64,000 nt of DNA, taken from contig CAJWBQ010000010.1 in the NCBI GenBank assembly GCA_913020115.1, forward strand, positions 56,747 through 120,746, written 5' to 3'. Positions 52,719 to 61,538 of this stretch are shown in pieces. The DNA comes from an uncultured Cellvibrionales bacterium. GTDB lineage: Bacteria > Pseudomonadota > Gammaproteobacteria > Pseudomonadales > Cellvibrionaceae. Within the stretch, counting starts at the first letter, position 1. Each line of letters begins with the position of its first letter. A model generated the notes under the pieces. The model was not told where the DNA came from. It made no database searches and saw only the letters and a list, made by a program, of their open reading frames with translations. The position numbers and the translations under genes were made by a program.

Positions 52719-54119
52719 ATGAACCCTATACAACTAGAAACAGACTACTTGGTCGTGGGCAGCGGTGCTGTCGGCATGGCCTTCGCTGACGTTCTTCTCA
52801 GTGAAACCAAGGCTAATATCATCATAGTCGACAAATACCCTAAGCCCGGCGGTCATTGGAACCTAGCCTACCCCTTCGTTACTTTACATCAGCCCTCCGC
52901 ATACTACGGCGTGAGCTCAAGCGAGCTAAGTAAGGGTCGTATTGACCCGATAGGCTTGAACAAGGGGCTTAATGAGCTGGCCTCTGGCGCCGAAGTTAGC
53001 GCCTACTTCGATGAGGTAATGCGCCACAAGTTCTTGAGCTCTGGCCGCGTGCAATATTTCCCCATGTGTGAATACAGCAGTGATGGTCAATTCCAATCAT
53101 TGACCACCGGGCAGCGCTACAGCGTTACCGTGAAGAAAAAAACCGTTGATGCAACGTATCTAAAAACTTCAGTGCCATCAACTCACACACCCGACTTCAC
53201 CATCGAGCAAGGTGTTCAATTCATTCCCCTCAACGATTTAACTAAGGTGAAATCTCCACCCTCTGGTTACACAATTATCGGCGGAGGAAAAACAGGGATC
53301 GATGCGTGTTTATGGCTGCTGGAACAAAACGTAGACCCCGATGACATTCGCTGGATTATGCCGCGTGACGCATGGCTGCTCGATCGTCGAAATACCCAAA
53401 CCTCACCCGAATTTTTCAGCGATTCCGTTGGCGCTCAAGCTCTGCAAATGGAAGCAATTGTAGCGTCCGAGTCAATTCCCGACCTATTTGACCGTTTAGA
53501 GGATTCAGGTGTACTACTTCGAATCGACCAAGAAGTTCGCCCAAAAATGTTTCACGGCGCCACCGTCAGTCAAATGGAACTCGCAGAACTGCGGCGCATT
53601 AAAAACATAGTCCGCATGGGCCGCGTTGTGAAGCTCGAAAAAGATCAAATTACCTTTGAACAAGGTACCTTAGCCACCAGCACAGATGAATTGCATGTCG
53701 ATTGCTCATCCAGCGCCATCACCAACGTCAAAATCATACCCATCTTCCAGGGCAATCTGATTACCCCTCAAACCGTTCGCTCTTATCAGCCTGTTTTCAG
53801 TGCCGCATTCATTGCCCACATTGAAGCGACTTACAGCGACGAAGAAAAACAGAATGCCATTTGCGGTGTTGTACCCTTACCCAATCACGATACCGATTGG
53901 ATAAGAATGTTCTCAGCGTTCATGATGAATCAATACACTTGGTCTCAACATCCAGAAATAGCCACTTGGCTACTGGGCGATCGACTTGATGGATTCAGCA
54001 CCCTCATGCAGTCGGCGAGTCAGGACGACGAAGAAAAGCAAGCTATTATTCAACGCATACGTAGCAATGCAGTGCCTGCTGTTATGAAACTGAACGAATT
54101 TATGGCCGAACTTAACTAA
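52719..54119 (+). CDS. FAD/NAD(P)-binding oxidoreductase
   Basis: A 466-residue flavoprotein-like enzyme. The first Rossmann motif is at DYLVVGSGAVGMAFADVLL (GxGxxG, residues about 9-27), the next landmark is PKPGGHWNLAYPFVTLHQPSAYYG, and a second nucleotide motif is YTIIGGGKTGIDACLWLL (residues about 190). This resembles the FAD-dependent, NAD(P)-binding proteins of the monooxygenase/hydroxylase superfamily (pfam FAD_NAD_binding). ATG 52719 has AAAGGTG in front; the frame continues to 52602, through the operators, so that extension is unlikely. Cotranscribed with the DUF2855 protein (19-base gap) under TetR control. Substrate unknown. Confidence 0.83.
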   Translation: MNPIQLETDYLVVGSGAVGMAFADVLLSETKANIIIVDKYPKPGGHWNLAYPFVTLHQPSAYYGVSSSELSKGRIDPIGLNKGLNELASGAEVSAYFDEVMRHKFLSSGRVQYFPMCEYSSDGQFQSLTTGQRYSVTVKKKTVDATYLKTSVPSTHTPDFTIEQGVQFIPLNDLTKVKSPPSGYTIIGGGKTGIDACLWLLEQNVDPDDIRWIMPRDAWLLDRRNTQTSPEFFSDSVGAQALQMEAIVASESIPDLFDRLEDSGVLLRIDQEVRPKMFHGATVSQMELAELRRIKNIVRMGRVVKLEKDQITFEQGTLATSTDELHVDCSSSAITNVKIIPIFQGNLITPQTVRSYQPVFSAAFIAHIEATYSDEEKQNAICGVVPLPNHDTDWIRMFSAFMMNQYTWSQHPEIATWLLGDRLDGFSTLMQSASQDDEEKQAIIQRIRSNAVPAVMKLNEFMAELN

Positions 54120-54138
54120 GCTCACTGGAGACTAAACT

Positions 54139-55227
54139 ATGACTCAATTTCAAATTCGTAAAGACAACTTTTCCACACAGCGCTTAGTCGAAAGTTCGAC
54201 CAATAAAGCTGCGCTAAATACCGGAGAAGTACGCGTCAACATTACTCGTTTTGCACTCACTGCAAACAATATTACTTACGCAGCCATGGGCGACTTCCTT
54301 GGTTACTGGCAATTTTTCCCCGCAATAGGGGACGACAGTGAAGGCTGGGGTGTCATTCCCGTCTGGGGCTTTGCCGAAGTTTGCGAATCAACTCTCGATG
54401 AGCTGCCTGTGGGAGATCGTCTTTACGGTTACTTTCCACCGGCCAACCAAGTCATCATGAAGCCCGTTAATATCTCGTCACAGCGCTTTATTGACGGCGC
54501 GGAACATAGAGCCAAACTCCCGCCTGGCTACAACAACTACCGCCGAATCAATCCAGAAGCCGCTCAAGATTTACAAGCCGACAATGAGCAAATGTTACTG
54601 TCACCTTTATTCATCACCTCTTATTGCCTGTGGGACAGTTTGCAAGACAAGGATTGGTATGGTGCACAGCAAGTAATAGTCGTGAGTGCTTCGAGCAAAA
54701 CTAGCATTGGCCTCGCTTATGCGCTAGATGGTGACAATGCCGCACCTAAGAGTGTCGGCGTAACCTCAACTAAAAACCTCGCACAAGTTAATTCGCTTGG
54801 CCTTTACGACAGCGTGGTGACCTACGACTCTTTAGACCAAGTCGATGCCAACCTGCCCACTGTAATTGTAGATATGTCGGGCAACAGCGAGGTACTAAGA
54901 ACACTCAGCAGCCACCTCGGCAACAACATGAAGTTTTGCATAAACGTGGGTTTAACCCACTGGGAAGAGCGCACGGAAAATAATGGTCTCGACGAAGGTC
55001 GTAGTGAGTTCTTTTTTGCGCCAGGCCATATACAAAAACGAATCAAGGAATGGGGAATAAAGGAATTCGAACAAAAAACTTCAAGCTTCATTACAGAAAC
55101 AGCACTAAAAAGCCGGACTTGGTTGAAACTCAAAACTGTTTCGGGCTTGAGCAGCATGCCTGAGGTTTATGACGATGTTTGTGATGGGCGTGTCGCCGCA
55201 GACGAAGGTATTATTGTTGAGCTCTAA
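54139..55227 (+). CDS. DUF2855 family protein
   Basis: A 362-residue protein of DUF2855. Its N-terminal half is GroES/MDR-like (LTANNITYAAMGDFLGYWQFFPA; WGVIPVWGFAEVCES; DRLYGYFPPANQVIMKP), and the second half has a Rossmann-like region (QQVIVVSASSKTSIGLAYAL) with the glycine pattern altered, so cofactor binding is uncertain. A ribosome site GGAG precedes ATG 54139. It follows the FAD oxidoreductase by 19 bases. Members often sit beside such flavoproteins, so both probably act in one oxidative step; the reaction is not known. A bidirectional hairpin follows. Confidence 0.85.
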   Translation: MTQFQIRKDNFSTQRLVESSTNKAALNTGEVRVNITRFALTANNITYAAMGDFLGYWQFFPAIGDDSEGWGVIPVWGFAEVCESTLDELPVGDRLYGYFPPANQVIMKPVNISSQRFIDGAEHRAKLPPGYNNYRRINPEAAQDLQADNEQMLLSPLFITSYCLWDSLQDKDWYGAQQVIVVSASSKTSIGLAYALDGDNAAPKSVGVTSTKNLAQVNSLGLYDSVVTYDSLDQVDANLPTVIVDMSGNSEVLRTLSSHLGNNMKFCINVGLTHWEERTENNGLDEGRSEFFFAPGHIQKRIKEWGIKEFEQKTSSFITETALKSRTWLKLKTVSGLSSMPEVYDDVCDGRVAADEGIIVEL

Positions 55228-55237
55228 GAGAACAAAT

Positions 55238-55262
55238 ACCGAGATAGCGCTGCTATCTCGGT
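55238..55262. terminator. Bidirectional terminator
   Basis: ACCGAGATAGC and GCTATCTCGGT form an 11-bp perfect inverted repeat with a 3-base loop (GCT), placed between the convergent DUF2855 and cytochrome stops, serving both strands. Confidence 0.75.
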
Positions 55263-55271
55263 TATCTAACT

Positions 55272-55877
55272 TTAGGGCTTAGCGCTCAAAGCTTGTTTTA
55301 GTGCCGTTAATTTTTTTATCTCATTAGCATTTAATGGTTCATTGTTGTCACAACGAGGATCCGTTTTTTGCAGGAGAGCCAAAATATCTTTTGTCAGTGG
55401 AATAGGGTCACAACCATGGCCCGTTTCACAAACCAAGTCCCACTGCGGCTTTGCCTGTATGTGACACCCAAAACAGTTGCCCCCAAAACGATTCACCACA
55501 TCCACAAACCCACGTTTGCGGATTTTGCTGCCCTCAGCTGAGACATCTAACTCGAAGAATTCCCAATCTTTTGTCGCCGGGCTAAAACCTTCACCGTGCT
55601 TGACCATCACTTCACCTGGCACCAACTGCACAAGTGAGCCCTCGGGGTATTTACCGCCTTCAGGCGAGTTTGCAACCGCCAGAGTTCCCTCTAAATTGCC
55701 TTTTAAGTTGTCGACGTAAAAACCGCGTACCTTTGTCATATCACGCATACAGTTAAACGTGCTGTCGTCGATATCGATGGCCTTTCCGGCCGAGTCGGTC
55801 GCCATTGTATTCCCCGCCATCAATACCCACAGCGCCACACTCACAACCGTGAACAATTTACTTTGTTTGATCCACAT
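55272..55877 (-). CDS. Exported c-type cytochrome, P460-like
   Basis: A 201-residue exported haem protein. Signal peptide (LFTVVSVALWVLMAGNTMA), then a domain with MVKHGEGFSPATKDWEFFELD and a CFGCH haem-c motif in FGGNCFGCHIQAKPQWD. The layout (small beta-rich protein, single CxxCH near the end of the domain, aromatic WEFFE before it) resembles the cytochrome P460/c'-beta family, which oxidises hydroxylamine or binds NO; I consider this likely but not certain. The C-terminal tail (RCDNNEPLNANEIKKLTALKQAL) recalls cytochrome c extensions. ATG 55877 has GGAGAG in front. Divergent from a MarR regulator; the region between holds strong palindromes. Confidence 0.75.
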   Translation of the reverse strand: MWIKQSKLFTVVSVALWVLMAGNTMATDSAGKAIDIDDSTFNCMRDMTKVRGFYVDNLKGNLEGTLAVANSPEGGKYPEGSLVQLVPGEVMVKHGEGFSPATKDWEFFELDVSAEGSKIRKRGFVDVVNRFGGNCFGCHIQAKPQWDLVCETGHGCDPIPLTKDILALLQKTDPRCDNNEPLNANEIKKLTALKQALSAKP

Positions 55878-55907
55878 TTTTGCACTCTCCACTGCTATTT
55901 ATAATTT

Positions 55908-55976
55908 ATATTGTACGCAAACTAATTGCGTACAATATTATTATTCCCTTGCACTGTCAAACTATTTGCGTGCAAA
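55908..55976. promoter_or_regulatory. MarR operator candidates
   Basis: A 13-bp perfect inverted repeat, ATATTGTACGCAA (55908-55920) and TTGCGTACAATAT (55926-55938), with spacer ACTAA lies near the start of the cytochrome gene. A second partial palindrome, TTTGC-GT-GCAAA (55965-55976), lies 35-46 bases before the regulator's GTG. Both contain the TTGCG/CGCAA half. They suit control of both divergent genes by the MarR product. Confidence 0.65.
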
Positions 55977-56010
55977 ATACTTTCTCAAACTCACGTATGC
56001 AGGTATCTCC

Positions 56011-56439
56011 GTGACCACCTCCCTTTTAGACCTCGACAAACAGATTTGCCACGCTCTCTATAGCGCCTCCAATGCAATGGTGAGGGCTTATCGCCCTATG
56101 CTCGAACCTCTTGGCCTCACCTACCCACAATACGTCACCATGATGAGTCTATGGCAGCACAACAATGTGAGCATAAAACAATTAAGCCTCCACACCCGCC
56201 TCGACTCTGGGACCTTAACGCCACTGTTGAAGCGTTTGGAAGCAAAGGGCTTTTTATTAAGAAAACACTCCTTAGAAGACGAGCGTCAAAAGGTAATCAG
56301 CCTGACCAAGTCTGGCCAACAACTGAAGAAACAGGCGTCCAAAGTTCCTGAACAGCTGCTTGTAAAGACCAGCATGCAAGAAAAGGAGGCCTTGAAGCTC
56401 AAGCAACTGTGTGAACAATTACTCGAAGACTGCACCTGA
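56011..56439 (+). CDS. MarR family transcriptional regulator (OhrR-like)
   Basis: A 142-residue regulator. The wHTH core is YPQYVTMMSLWQHNNVSIKQLSLHTRLDSGTLTPLLKRLEAKGFLLRK, with the wing and salt-bridge pattern EDERQKVISLT. The sequence is close to OhrR/MarR types: N-terminal LDKQICHALYSASNAMVRAYRPML contains a Cys at the position used for peroxide sensing in OhrR, so it may be redox-responsive (inference). The frame is open far upstream (to 55759), but GTG 56011 has a CAGGT site and gives the family length. Divergent from the P460-like cytochrome, whose promoter it most likely controls. Confidence 0.85.
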   Translation: MTTSLLDLDKQICHALYSASNAMVRAYRPMLEPLGLTYPQYVTMMSLWQHNNVSIKQLSLHTRLDSGTLTPLLKRLEAKGFLLRKHSLEDERQKVISLTKSGQQLKKQASKVPEQLLVKTSMQEKEALKLKQLCEQLLEDCT

Positions 56440-56532
56440 CCCCCGCTTCTGGAGTCCAAAACACAGTTTGGCCAGCGGCAAGGCTGAATTTGAAGTATGA
56501 TGCGCCTTGCCTTCAGCTCTCCGGATACTCTT

Positions 56533-57282
56533 ATGCTTAAAGCCCTTTTCCTCGATATGGACGACACTCTTTGCGACACCATGGCCGCCAATGAACACGC
56601 CATCAAAGCAATGAGAAAAAGTATCAGCGCCCACTTTGGTCGCGATGTAGATTCACAACAATTCACTCGAGCTTACATCACCGGCATCATGCGCCAGTGG
56701 AATGAAGACGAGCAAGCGCGATATTTGCCCATTGCACAGGAAGAGGGTGAGCACGCCTTCCGTATTCAACTCATTTTGGATCTACTTAGAACACAGGGAA
56801 TACAAGGTATAGAGCCTCAGCTTGCTGGGCAACTACAAGACGGCTTCGACAACGAGCGCATGGCGGCTTTCAATTTTTACCCCGGTATCACCGAATTTCT
56901 AGCCGCTGCTCGAGAGCACTTTACTCTTGTGGTAATAACTAACGGTCCAGAATTTTCACAAATTCCCAAGATTGAGGCCGTAAATCTATCTAAACACGTA
57001 GATCACATCATTATTGGCGGCCAAGAACCCGAACAAAAACCCGCTCGCTCGATCTTCGAAAAGGCACTTAAACTAGCCGATTGCGAAGCTCATGAAGCGA
57101 TACATCTAGGTGATAACCTGGCCGCTGACATTGCCGGTGCAAACAACAGCGGAATTACCTCTGTGTGGATTCAGCACCAACAACCTTTAGATGCCGAATT
57201 GGGTATCAATCCTCACCACACTGTGATGCACCCTGAGGAAATTCCTGCGCTCATACAGCACTTACATGGAGACAGCCTGTGA
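56533..57282 (+). CDS. HAD family hydrolase (YjjG-like)
   Basis: A 249-residue haloacid dehalogenase-fold phosphatase. Motif I is FLDMDDTLCDT (nucleophile Asp), motif II VVITNG, motif III Lys in PEQKPARSIFEKAL and motif IV HLGDNLAADIAGANNSG. The cap-I helical insert follows motif I. Closest match is the pyrimidine 5'-nucleotidase (YjjG)/N-acylneuraminate-9-phosphatase subfamily; the exact substrate is unknown. ATG 56533 starts the canonical N-terminus; the frame opens at 56497. The stop overlaps the GTG of the next, small lipoprotein gene by 4 bases. Confidence 0.87.
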   Translation: MLKALFLDMDDTLCDTMAANEHAIKAMRKSISAHFGRDVDSQQFTRAYITGIMRQWNEDEQARYLPIAQEEGEHAFRIQLILDLLRTQGIQGIEPQLAGQLQDGFDNERMAAFNFYPGITEFLAAAREHFTLVVITNGPEFSQIPKIEAVNLSKHVDHIIIGGQEPEQKPARSIFEKALKLADCEAHEAIHLGDNLAADIAGANNSGITSVWIQHQQPLDAELGINPHHTVMHPEEIPALIQHLHGDSL

Positions 57283-57479
57283 GACATAATAAAAAAATGC
57301 ACGCATTTTTAACTGTGGCGCTGATGAGTGTCATCTTAAACGGCTGTACCGCCGTAACAGTAGCTGGAGCGGTTGTAGGTACAGCGGTAGGAGTGACCAC
57401 TGTAGCGGTAAAGGGCACAGTCGCCGCAGTAGATGCTGTGATTCCTGATCAGGAGCAAGAGGACAAAGAAGAGCAATAG
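57279..57479 (+). CDS. Small predicted lipoprotein
   Basis: A 66-residue protein. GTG 57279 overlaps the HAD stop by 4 bases (coupled translation); ATG 57297 (MHAFLTV) is an alternative. The lipobox is LNGC (Cys near residue 23), followed by an Ala/Val/Gly-rich hydrophobic stretch (VAGAVVGTAVGVTTVAVKG, which could be a membrane-associated helix) and an acidic tail (PDQEQEDKEEQ). Small lipoproteins with this glycine-rich pattern are widespread and uncharacterised. Followed by an imperfect GC-rich hairpin (57484-57503). Confidence 0.7.
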   Translation: MRHNKKMHAFLTVALMSVILNGCTAVTVAGAVVGTAVGVTTVAVKGTVAAVDAVIPDQEQEDKEEQ

Positions 57480-57517
57480 CCTCGGGCGGCACTATTGCCA
57501 CCCAAGCCCTAAACACT

Positions 57518-57886
57518 CTAGGTCAAACAAAAGAAGTTTAACTTATTCCCATCGAGGTCGCGGAAGTAACCTGCGTAAAAACTGTCTCCACGCGGCCCAG
57601 CGGCCCCTTCATCACTAGCACCCAGTGATATCGCTTTCGCGTATAGAGCATCAACTTGGGCAGGGGATTCAACGGCAAATGCCACCATCACACCATTACC
57701 CACAGTAGCTGGATTACCATCAAAGGCCTTAGTAATGGCCAAGCTAGACCCATCCGGCTTCACAGCCCATGCAATAAAGCTGTCGTCTTCCATAAATCGG
57801 CTAGCACCGATCTCCGCCAACAGCTCGTCATAAAACTTGGCGCCGCGCGCCATATCGTTTGTGCCAATTGTTACGTAGCCAATCAT
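57518..57886 (-). CDS. VOC family (glyoxalase-like) protein
   Basis: A 122-residue vicinal-oxygen-chelate fold protein: IGYVTIGTNDMARGAKFYDELLAEIGA at the start and FYAGYFRDLDGNKLNFFCLT at the end, with the metal-ligand His replaced and only the C-terminal Asp/Asn region kept. Such glyoxalase-like proteins include dioxygenases, lyases and antibiotic-resistance binding proteins; no function can be assigned. ATG 57886 is preferred because AGGA lies 7 bases before it; ATG 57892 would overlap its ribosome site. Convergent with the small lipoprotein gene. Confidence 0.87.
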   Translation of the reverse strand: MIGYVTIGTNDMARGAKFYDELLAEIGASRFMEDDSFIAWAVKPDGSSLAITKAFDGNPATVGNGVMVAFAVESPAQVDALYAKAISLGASDEGAAGPRGDSFYAGYFRDLDGNKLNFFCLT

Positions 57887-58081
57887 AATCATGTCCTTAT
57901 AAGTTTATTTACCAAGCCATCAGACACCAAAACACTGTATAAATCAACAGTAATTTTCACGCGCATTCTCTATAAGCCACATCAATAGCAGATATTCGCA
58001 GTAATGACTTCCAGCCACTATAAATTGTCACGTAGACTGTCAATAAACCCTACCTTTACAGTCTGGCCACAAGGCAAATTT

Positions 58082-59185
58082 ATGAGCGATCAATATACTC
58101 TCTACGGCAGCCCAGCGTCCCTATACACGGGGAAAGTTCGCGCCTACCTCAACTACAAAAACATTCCTTACCAAGAAGTGATGTCGTCGTTAAGAGTGTA
58201 TAAAAAGATCATAATCCCAAAAACCAGCGTGCGCTTTATTCCAGTAGTAGCCACACCAGAGGGAGAGTTCTTACAAGATTCTAGCCACATAATTGACAGC
58301 TTAGAAGCCCGCTTTCCTATGAGAGCTGTATACCCCAGCGGGCCGAGGCAGGCACTCACAGCGCGCCTGTTCGAATTATTTGGTGATGAGTGGCTAAGAA
58401 TGCCCGCCATGCATTACCGTTGGAACTTTCCCGACCACAATGAAGAATTTATTCTGCACGAGTTTGGCTCTAGTGTAATGCCGTGGGCACCGAGGTTTGT
58501 GCAACGCTGGCTGGGCCAAAAAGTAGCCGCCAAATTCAGCGGCTATGTAGAACCCTTAGGTATCAACCCGCAAACCATACCCGCCATTGAAACTTGGTAC
58601 GAAGAATTGCTTGGCCAACTCAATACCCACTTTGAGCAGCATGATTTTTTACTCGGCTCATGCCCCAGTATCGGTGACTATGGATTAATGGGACCACTCT
58701 ATGCCCACCTTTATCGTGACCCCTACCCAGGCCAACTGATGAAGCGTATCGCTCCAAAAGTGGCTCTCTGGGTTGAACGAATGAATGACTCGGCTTCGGT
58801 AGAAGGAAAGTTTTTACCCGATGATGAGGTCCCGGAGACTCTTACGCCTATCTTGCAGCGCTTATTTCACGAGTGCTGGCCTGCAATGGAAACTAGCGCG
58901 GCAAAAGTCTCTCAGTGGATCAATGAAAACCCAGGAAACCCCGACCTTCCTCGCATGCTCGGCATGCATGAGTTCACTCTGGGCGATATTAAATCGGAGC
59001 AGATGACTCTGTCCTTTAGTCAATGGATGATGCAGCGAGTCTTAGACTGTTATCAAGCGCTTGAACCGGCTGAGAAGGCAAGCGCTGATGAGTTTTTCCG
59101 CGGCCTTGACGCCGGCGAGGCTATGGGATTTAAACCTCAGCATAGGGTGACAAGAGAAAACAATCGCCTCGTGGCAGAGACATAA
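58082..59185 (+). CDS. Glutathione S-transferase family protein, long form
   Basis: A 367-residue protein with an N-terminal GST thioredoxin fold (YTLYGSPASLYTGKVRAYLNYKNIPYQEV, RFIPVVATPEGEFLQDSSHIIDSLEARFP, residues 3-85), whose cis-Pro region is recognisable, followed by an unusually long helical C-terminal domain including FLLGSCPSIGDYGLMGPLYAHLYRDP. It is about 150 residues longer than typical GSTs; the tail contains WMMQRVLDCYQALEPAEKA. Detoxification or lyase function is possible. ATG 58082 fits the family start; the frame is open to 58004. Convergent with the MDR gene, with a long bidirectional hairpin between. Confidence 0.83.
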   Translation: MSDQYTLYGSPASLYTGKVRAYLNYKNIPYQEVMSSLRVYKKIIIPKTSVRFIPVVATPEGEFLQDSSHIIDSLEARFPMRAVYPSGPRQALTARLFELFGDEWLRMPAMHYRWNFPDHNEEFILHEFGSSVMPWAPRFVQRWLGQKVAAKFSGYVEPLGINPQTIPAIETWYEELLGQLNTHFEQHDFLLGSCPSIGDYGLMGPLYAHLYRDPYPGQLMKRIAPKVALWVERMNDSASVEGKFLPDDEVPETLTPILQRLFHECWPAMETSAAKVSQWINENPGNPDLPRMLGMHEFTLGDIKSEQMTLSFSQWMMQRVLDCYQALEPAEKASADEFFRGLDAGEAMGFKPQHRVTRENNRLVAET

Positions 59186-59209
59186 AGCTTAACACAGCTT
59201 TTCTGCAAC

Positions 59210-59237
59210 AAGTTGGGCTCAGACGTGAGCCCAACTT
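59210..59237. terminator. Bidirectional terminator
   Basis: A 12-bp perfect inverted repeat, AAGTTGGGCTCA and TGAGCCCAACTT, with loop GACG lies between two convergent stops (GST-like gene and MDR gene). Confidence 0.8.
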
Positions 59238-59257
59238 ATTCATACTGAAACTAGCCA

Positions 59258-60280
59258 TCAATCGGCGATATGGACCAGTTGCTTGCCAAAGTTCTCGCCT
59301 TTTAACATACCTTTAAAAGCCTCAACGGCATTTTCTAGCCCTTCAGCTATCGTCTCTTCATATTTCAACTCACCCGACTTTACGCGATCAGCGAGTAATT
59401 GCGTAATTTCTGCGTGCTGATCTTGCCACTCAGTCACTAAGAAAAAACGGTGCTCAGGCGGTTTTGGCAGCGCACCCAGAATATGAAATGGTGTTTCGAC
59501 AGCAGCCATATCGGTGGCGTTGTACGCTGAAACATAACCACAAATTGGCGCTCGAGCCCCTTCATTCAGAAGCGGTGCAACAGCCTTCGTCACCTCACCA
59601 CCCACATTTTCAAAGTAAACGTCTATTCCGTCTGGGCAAGCTTCGCTGAGTTTCTGCTTGAGATCACCACTTTTGTAATCAATACAGGCGTCAAAGCCCA
59701 AGACATCAACTACGTAAGCACACTTCTTGGCACCACCAGCAATACCCACCATCCGACAACCTAGCTTCTTAGCGGTTTGACCTACTACCGTGCCTACAGG
59801 ACCAGAGGCCGCGGCAACCACAACGGTTTCACCTGCTTTGGGTTTACCCAAATAGCTTAAACCACAGTAACCTGTGCGCCCTGGCATTCCGGCCACACCC
59901 AAAAAGGCTTGCAGGGGTACGCCATCGGCATTCACTTTATACATTCTCTCCTGATCACCAGGAGCAATATAATATTCCTGCCAACCCGAGTAGCTAGTGA
60001 CAATATCGCCCACAGCGTACTGATCAGACTGGGACTCTACTACCCGCCCCACAGATTCACCCGTCATGACGTCGCCAATACCCAGTGGATCCATATAACC
60101 TTTCGCGTCATTCATACGCGGACGCATGTATGGATCGAGGGACAGCCACAAGGTTTTGATCAGAATTTCACCGGCCGCAAGATCGCGTACAGGGCTGGTT
60201 TTCAGGCTCAAATCGCCATCTTGGATTTCGCCCTCAGGGCGTTTGCTCATTACAATGGATCTATTTTGATAGGTGCTCAA
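59258..60280 (-). CDS. Zinc-independent MDR oxidoreductase (CurA/prostaglandin reductase type)
   Basis: A 340-residue NADPH-dependent medium-chain reductase without the catalytic zinc: early QNRSIVMSKRPEGEI, LWLSLDPYMRPRM, then the nucleotide-binding AAASGPVGTVVGQTAKKLGCRMVGIAGG, the IDYKSGDL loop and DVYFENVGGEV. Subfamily members reduce alpha,beta-unsaturated aldehydes and ketones (YncB/CurA, leukotriene/prostaglandin reductases). I prefer a TTG start at 60280 (MSTYQNRS), which has GGAG upstream; a TTG at 60301 would lengthen it by 7 residues. Downstream of, and in the same direction as, the AraC regulator at 60494, a possible control link. Confidence 0.88.
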   Translation of the reverse strand: MSTYQNRSIVMSKRPEGEIQDGDLSLKTSPVRDLAAGEILIKTLWLSLDPYMRPRMNDAKGYMDPLGIGDVMTGESVGRVVESQSDQYAVGDIVTSYSGWQEYYIAPGDQERMYKVNADGVPLQAFLGVAGMPGRTGYCGLSYLGKPKAGETVVVAAASGPVGTVVGQTAKKLGCRMVGIAGGAKKCAYVVDVLGFDACIDYKSGDLKQKLSEACPDGIDVYFENVGGEVTKAVAPLLNEGARAPICGYVSAYNATDMAAVETPFHILGALPKPPEHRFFLVTEWQDQHAEITQLLADRVKSGELKYEETIAEGLENAVEAFKGMLKGENFGKQLVHIAD

Positions 60281-60493
60281 GTGACTTACTCCAAGGTTCA
60301 AAAACTACATTAGTTTACTAAACTTAGAAGACTAGTAGCGAAGCGCTTATATTGACAGTTTATTCCTTGAATGCTCAATTATTCACTGCGTTGATAGCGG
60401 CACTCTTAAAATAAAAAAGTTTCCGCTTAGCAAGCCGGCAAAAGTACATATTCCATTAATATGGGCAGCTCCCTAAATTATGCCCGTTCACAA

Positions 60494-61408
60494 TTAACGC
60501 TTTTCACGCTTTCTCAACGAGGCGGGAGTGAAATTAAAGAAACGTTTGAAGGCTTTCTGAAATGCGCTATCTGACTGATACCCTACCTCTTCCGCAACGA
60601 CCGATAAGGTTTTTTTTGTGTTCTCAATCTTAAGTTTGGCCTGCATCATCCGCCACTCAAACAAATATTTCATTGGCGGCATTCCAATGTAATCGTTAAA
60701 ACGGCTGTAAAATGCAGAGCGAGACATGCCCACCTCATTCGCCAAGAGATCCACCGTCCATTCTCGCTCAGCATTATCATGAATAAGTGAGAGCGCCTTA
60801 GACAGCTGCTGATCACTGAGTGCCGACCAATAACCTTTTTCTAAACCTAATATTTCAGCATGGCTGCGAATAATTTGAATAAATAAAATCTCAGTAAAAC
60901 GGTCAATTAACACATCGCTACCAGGATTTTTGTGTTCGCTTTCATACACGATCTGCTGCATCACACTGTCAAGCCAGTGAAATTTAGAACGAAGCTCGGA
61001 CTCAATATAAATAAGCTCTGGCAAATCATCCAAAAAAGGGTGAGACAAGGAACGGTCAAACTCGACATAACCACAGACAATCTTAGCGTGCTCTTGCTCG
61101 CCGCTAAACAGCGCGTCACCTGCACGGTACGCATCCACTACCCGCTCACCTGACAAACATTCGCTGTTGGGCGAGTCGGCGATCACATGCTCCGCGCCAC
61201 TGGGGAACAGCACGATGTCACCCGCCTTAAGCTCCACGTGTTCGGCCTGTCCTGCAAGCTTCAACCAAGCGCTGCCTCTCACCACGAGATGAAAGGCCGC
61301 TTTCGAACTGGCCTCCACGTCCATGCCCCAAGGCGAACAGAAACACGCGTTGAAATAGACGCTCCCTCGCAGGCGGACAATACGAAGGATATCCCCCAAT
61401 ACATCCAT
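60494..61408 (-). CDS. AraC family transcriptional regulator
   Basis: A 304-residue activator with an N-terminal cupin ligand-binding domain (residues 20-140: FHLVVRGSAWLKLAG, LKAGDIVLFPSGAEHVIADS) and a C-terminal pair of HTHs (residues 200-300: TVDLLANEVGMSRSAFYSRFNDYIGMPPMKYLFEWRM; LSVVAEEVGYQSDSAFQKAFKRFF). The cupin is of the AraC cupin_6 kind common in regulators of detoxification operons. ATG 61408 is preceded by GAGGAAG. It is divergent from the secreted isochorismatase-type gene (131-base gap) and upstream of the MDR reductase, so either may be a target; the ligand is unknown. Confidence 0.92.
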   Translation of the reverse strand: MDVLGDILRIVRLRGSVYFNACFCSPWGMDVEASSKAAFHLVVRGSAWLKLAGQAEHVELKAGDIVLFPSGAEHVIADSPNSECLSGERVVDAYRAGDALFSGEQEHAKIVCGYVEFDRSLSHPFLDDLPELIYIESELRSKFHWLDSVMQQIVYESEHKNPGSDVLIDRFTEILFIQIIRSHAEILGLEKGYWSALSDQQLSKALSLIHDNAEREWTVDLLANEVGMSRSAFYSRFNDYIGMPPMKYLFEWRMMQAKLKIENTKKTLSVVAEEVGYQSDSAFQKAFKRFFNFTPASLRKREKR

Positions 61409-61538
61409 ACAAGCTTCCTCACCTCAAAAAATGAACAAACGGACAATTTTCCAACACGGGCAGACATTCTTAGCGAGCTGAAAACCCTGAATACTATCGT
61501 CACTGGCACACAAGGCCACCACACACGGAGAATATCAT

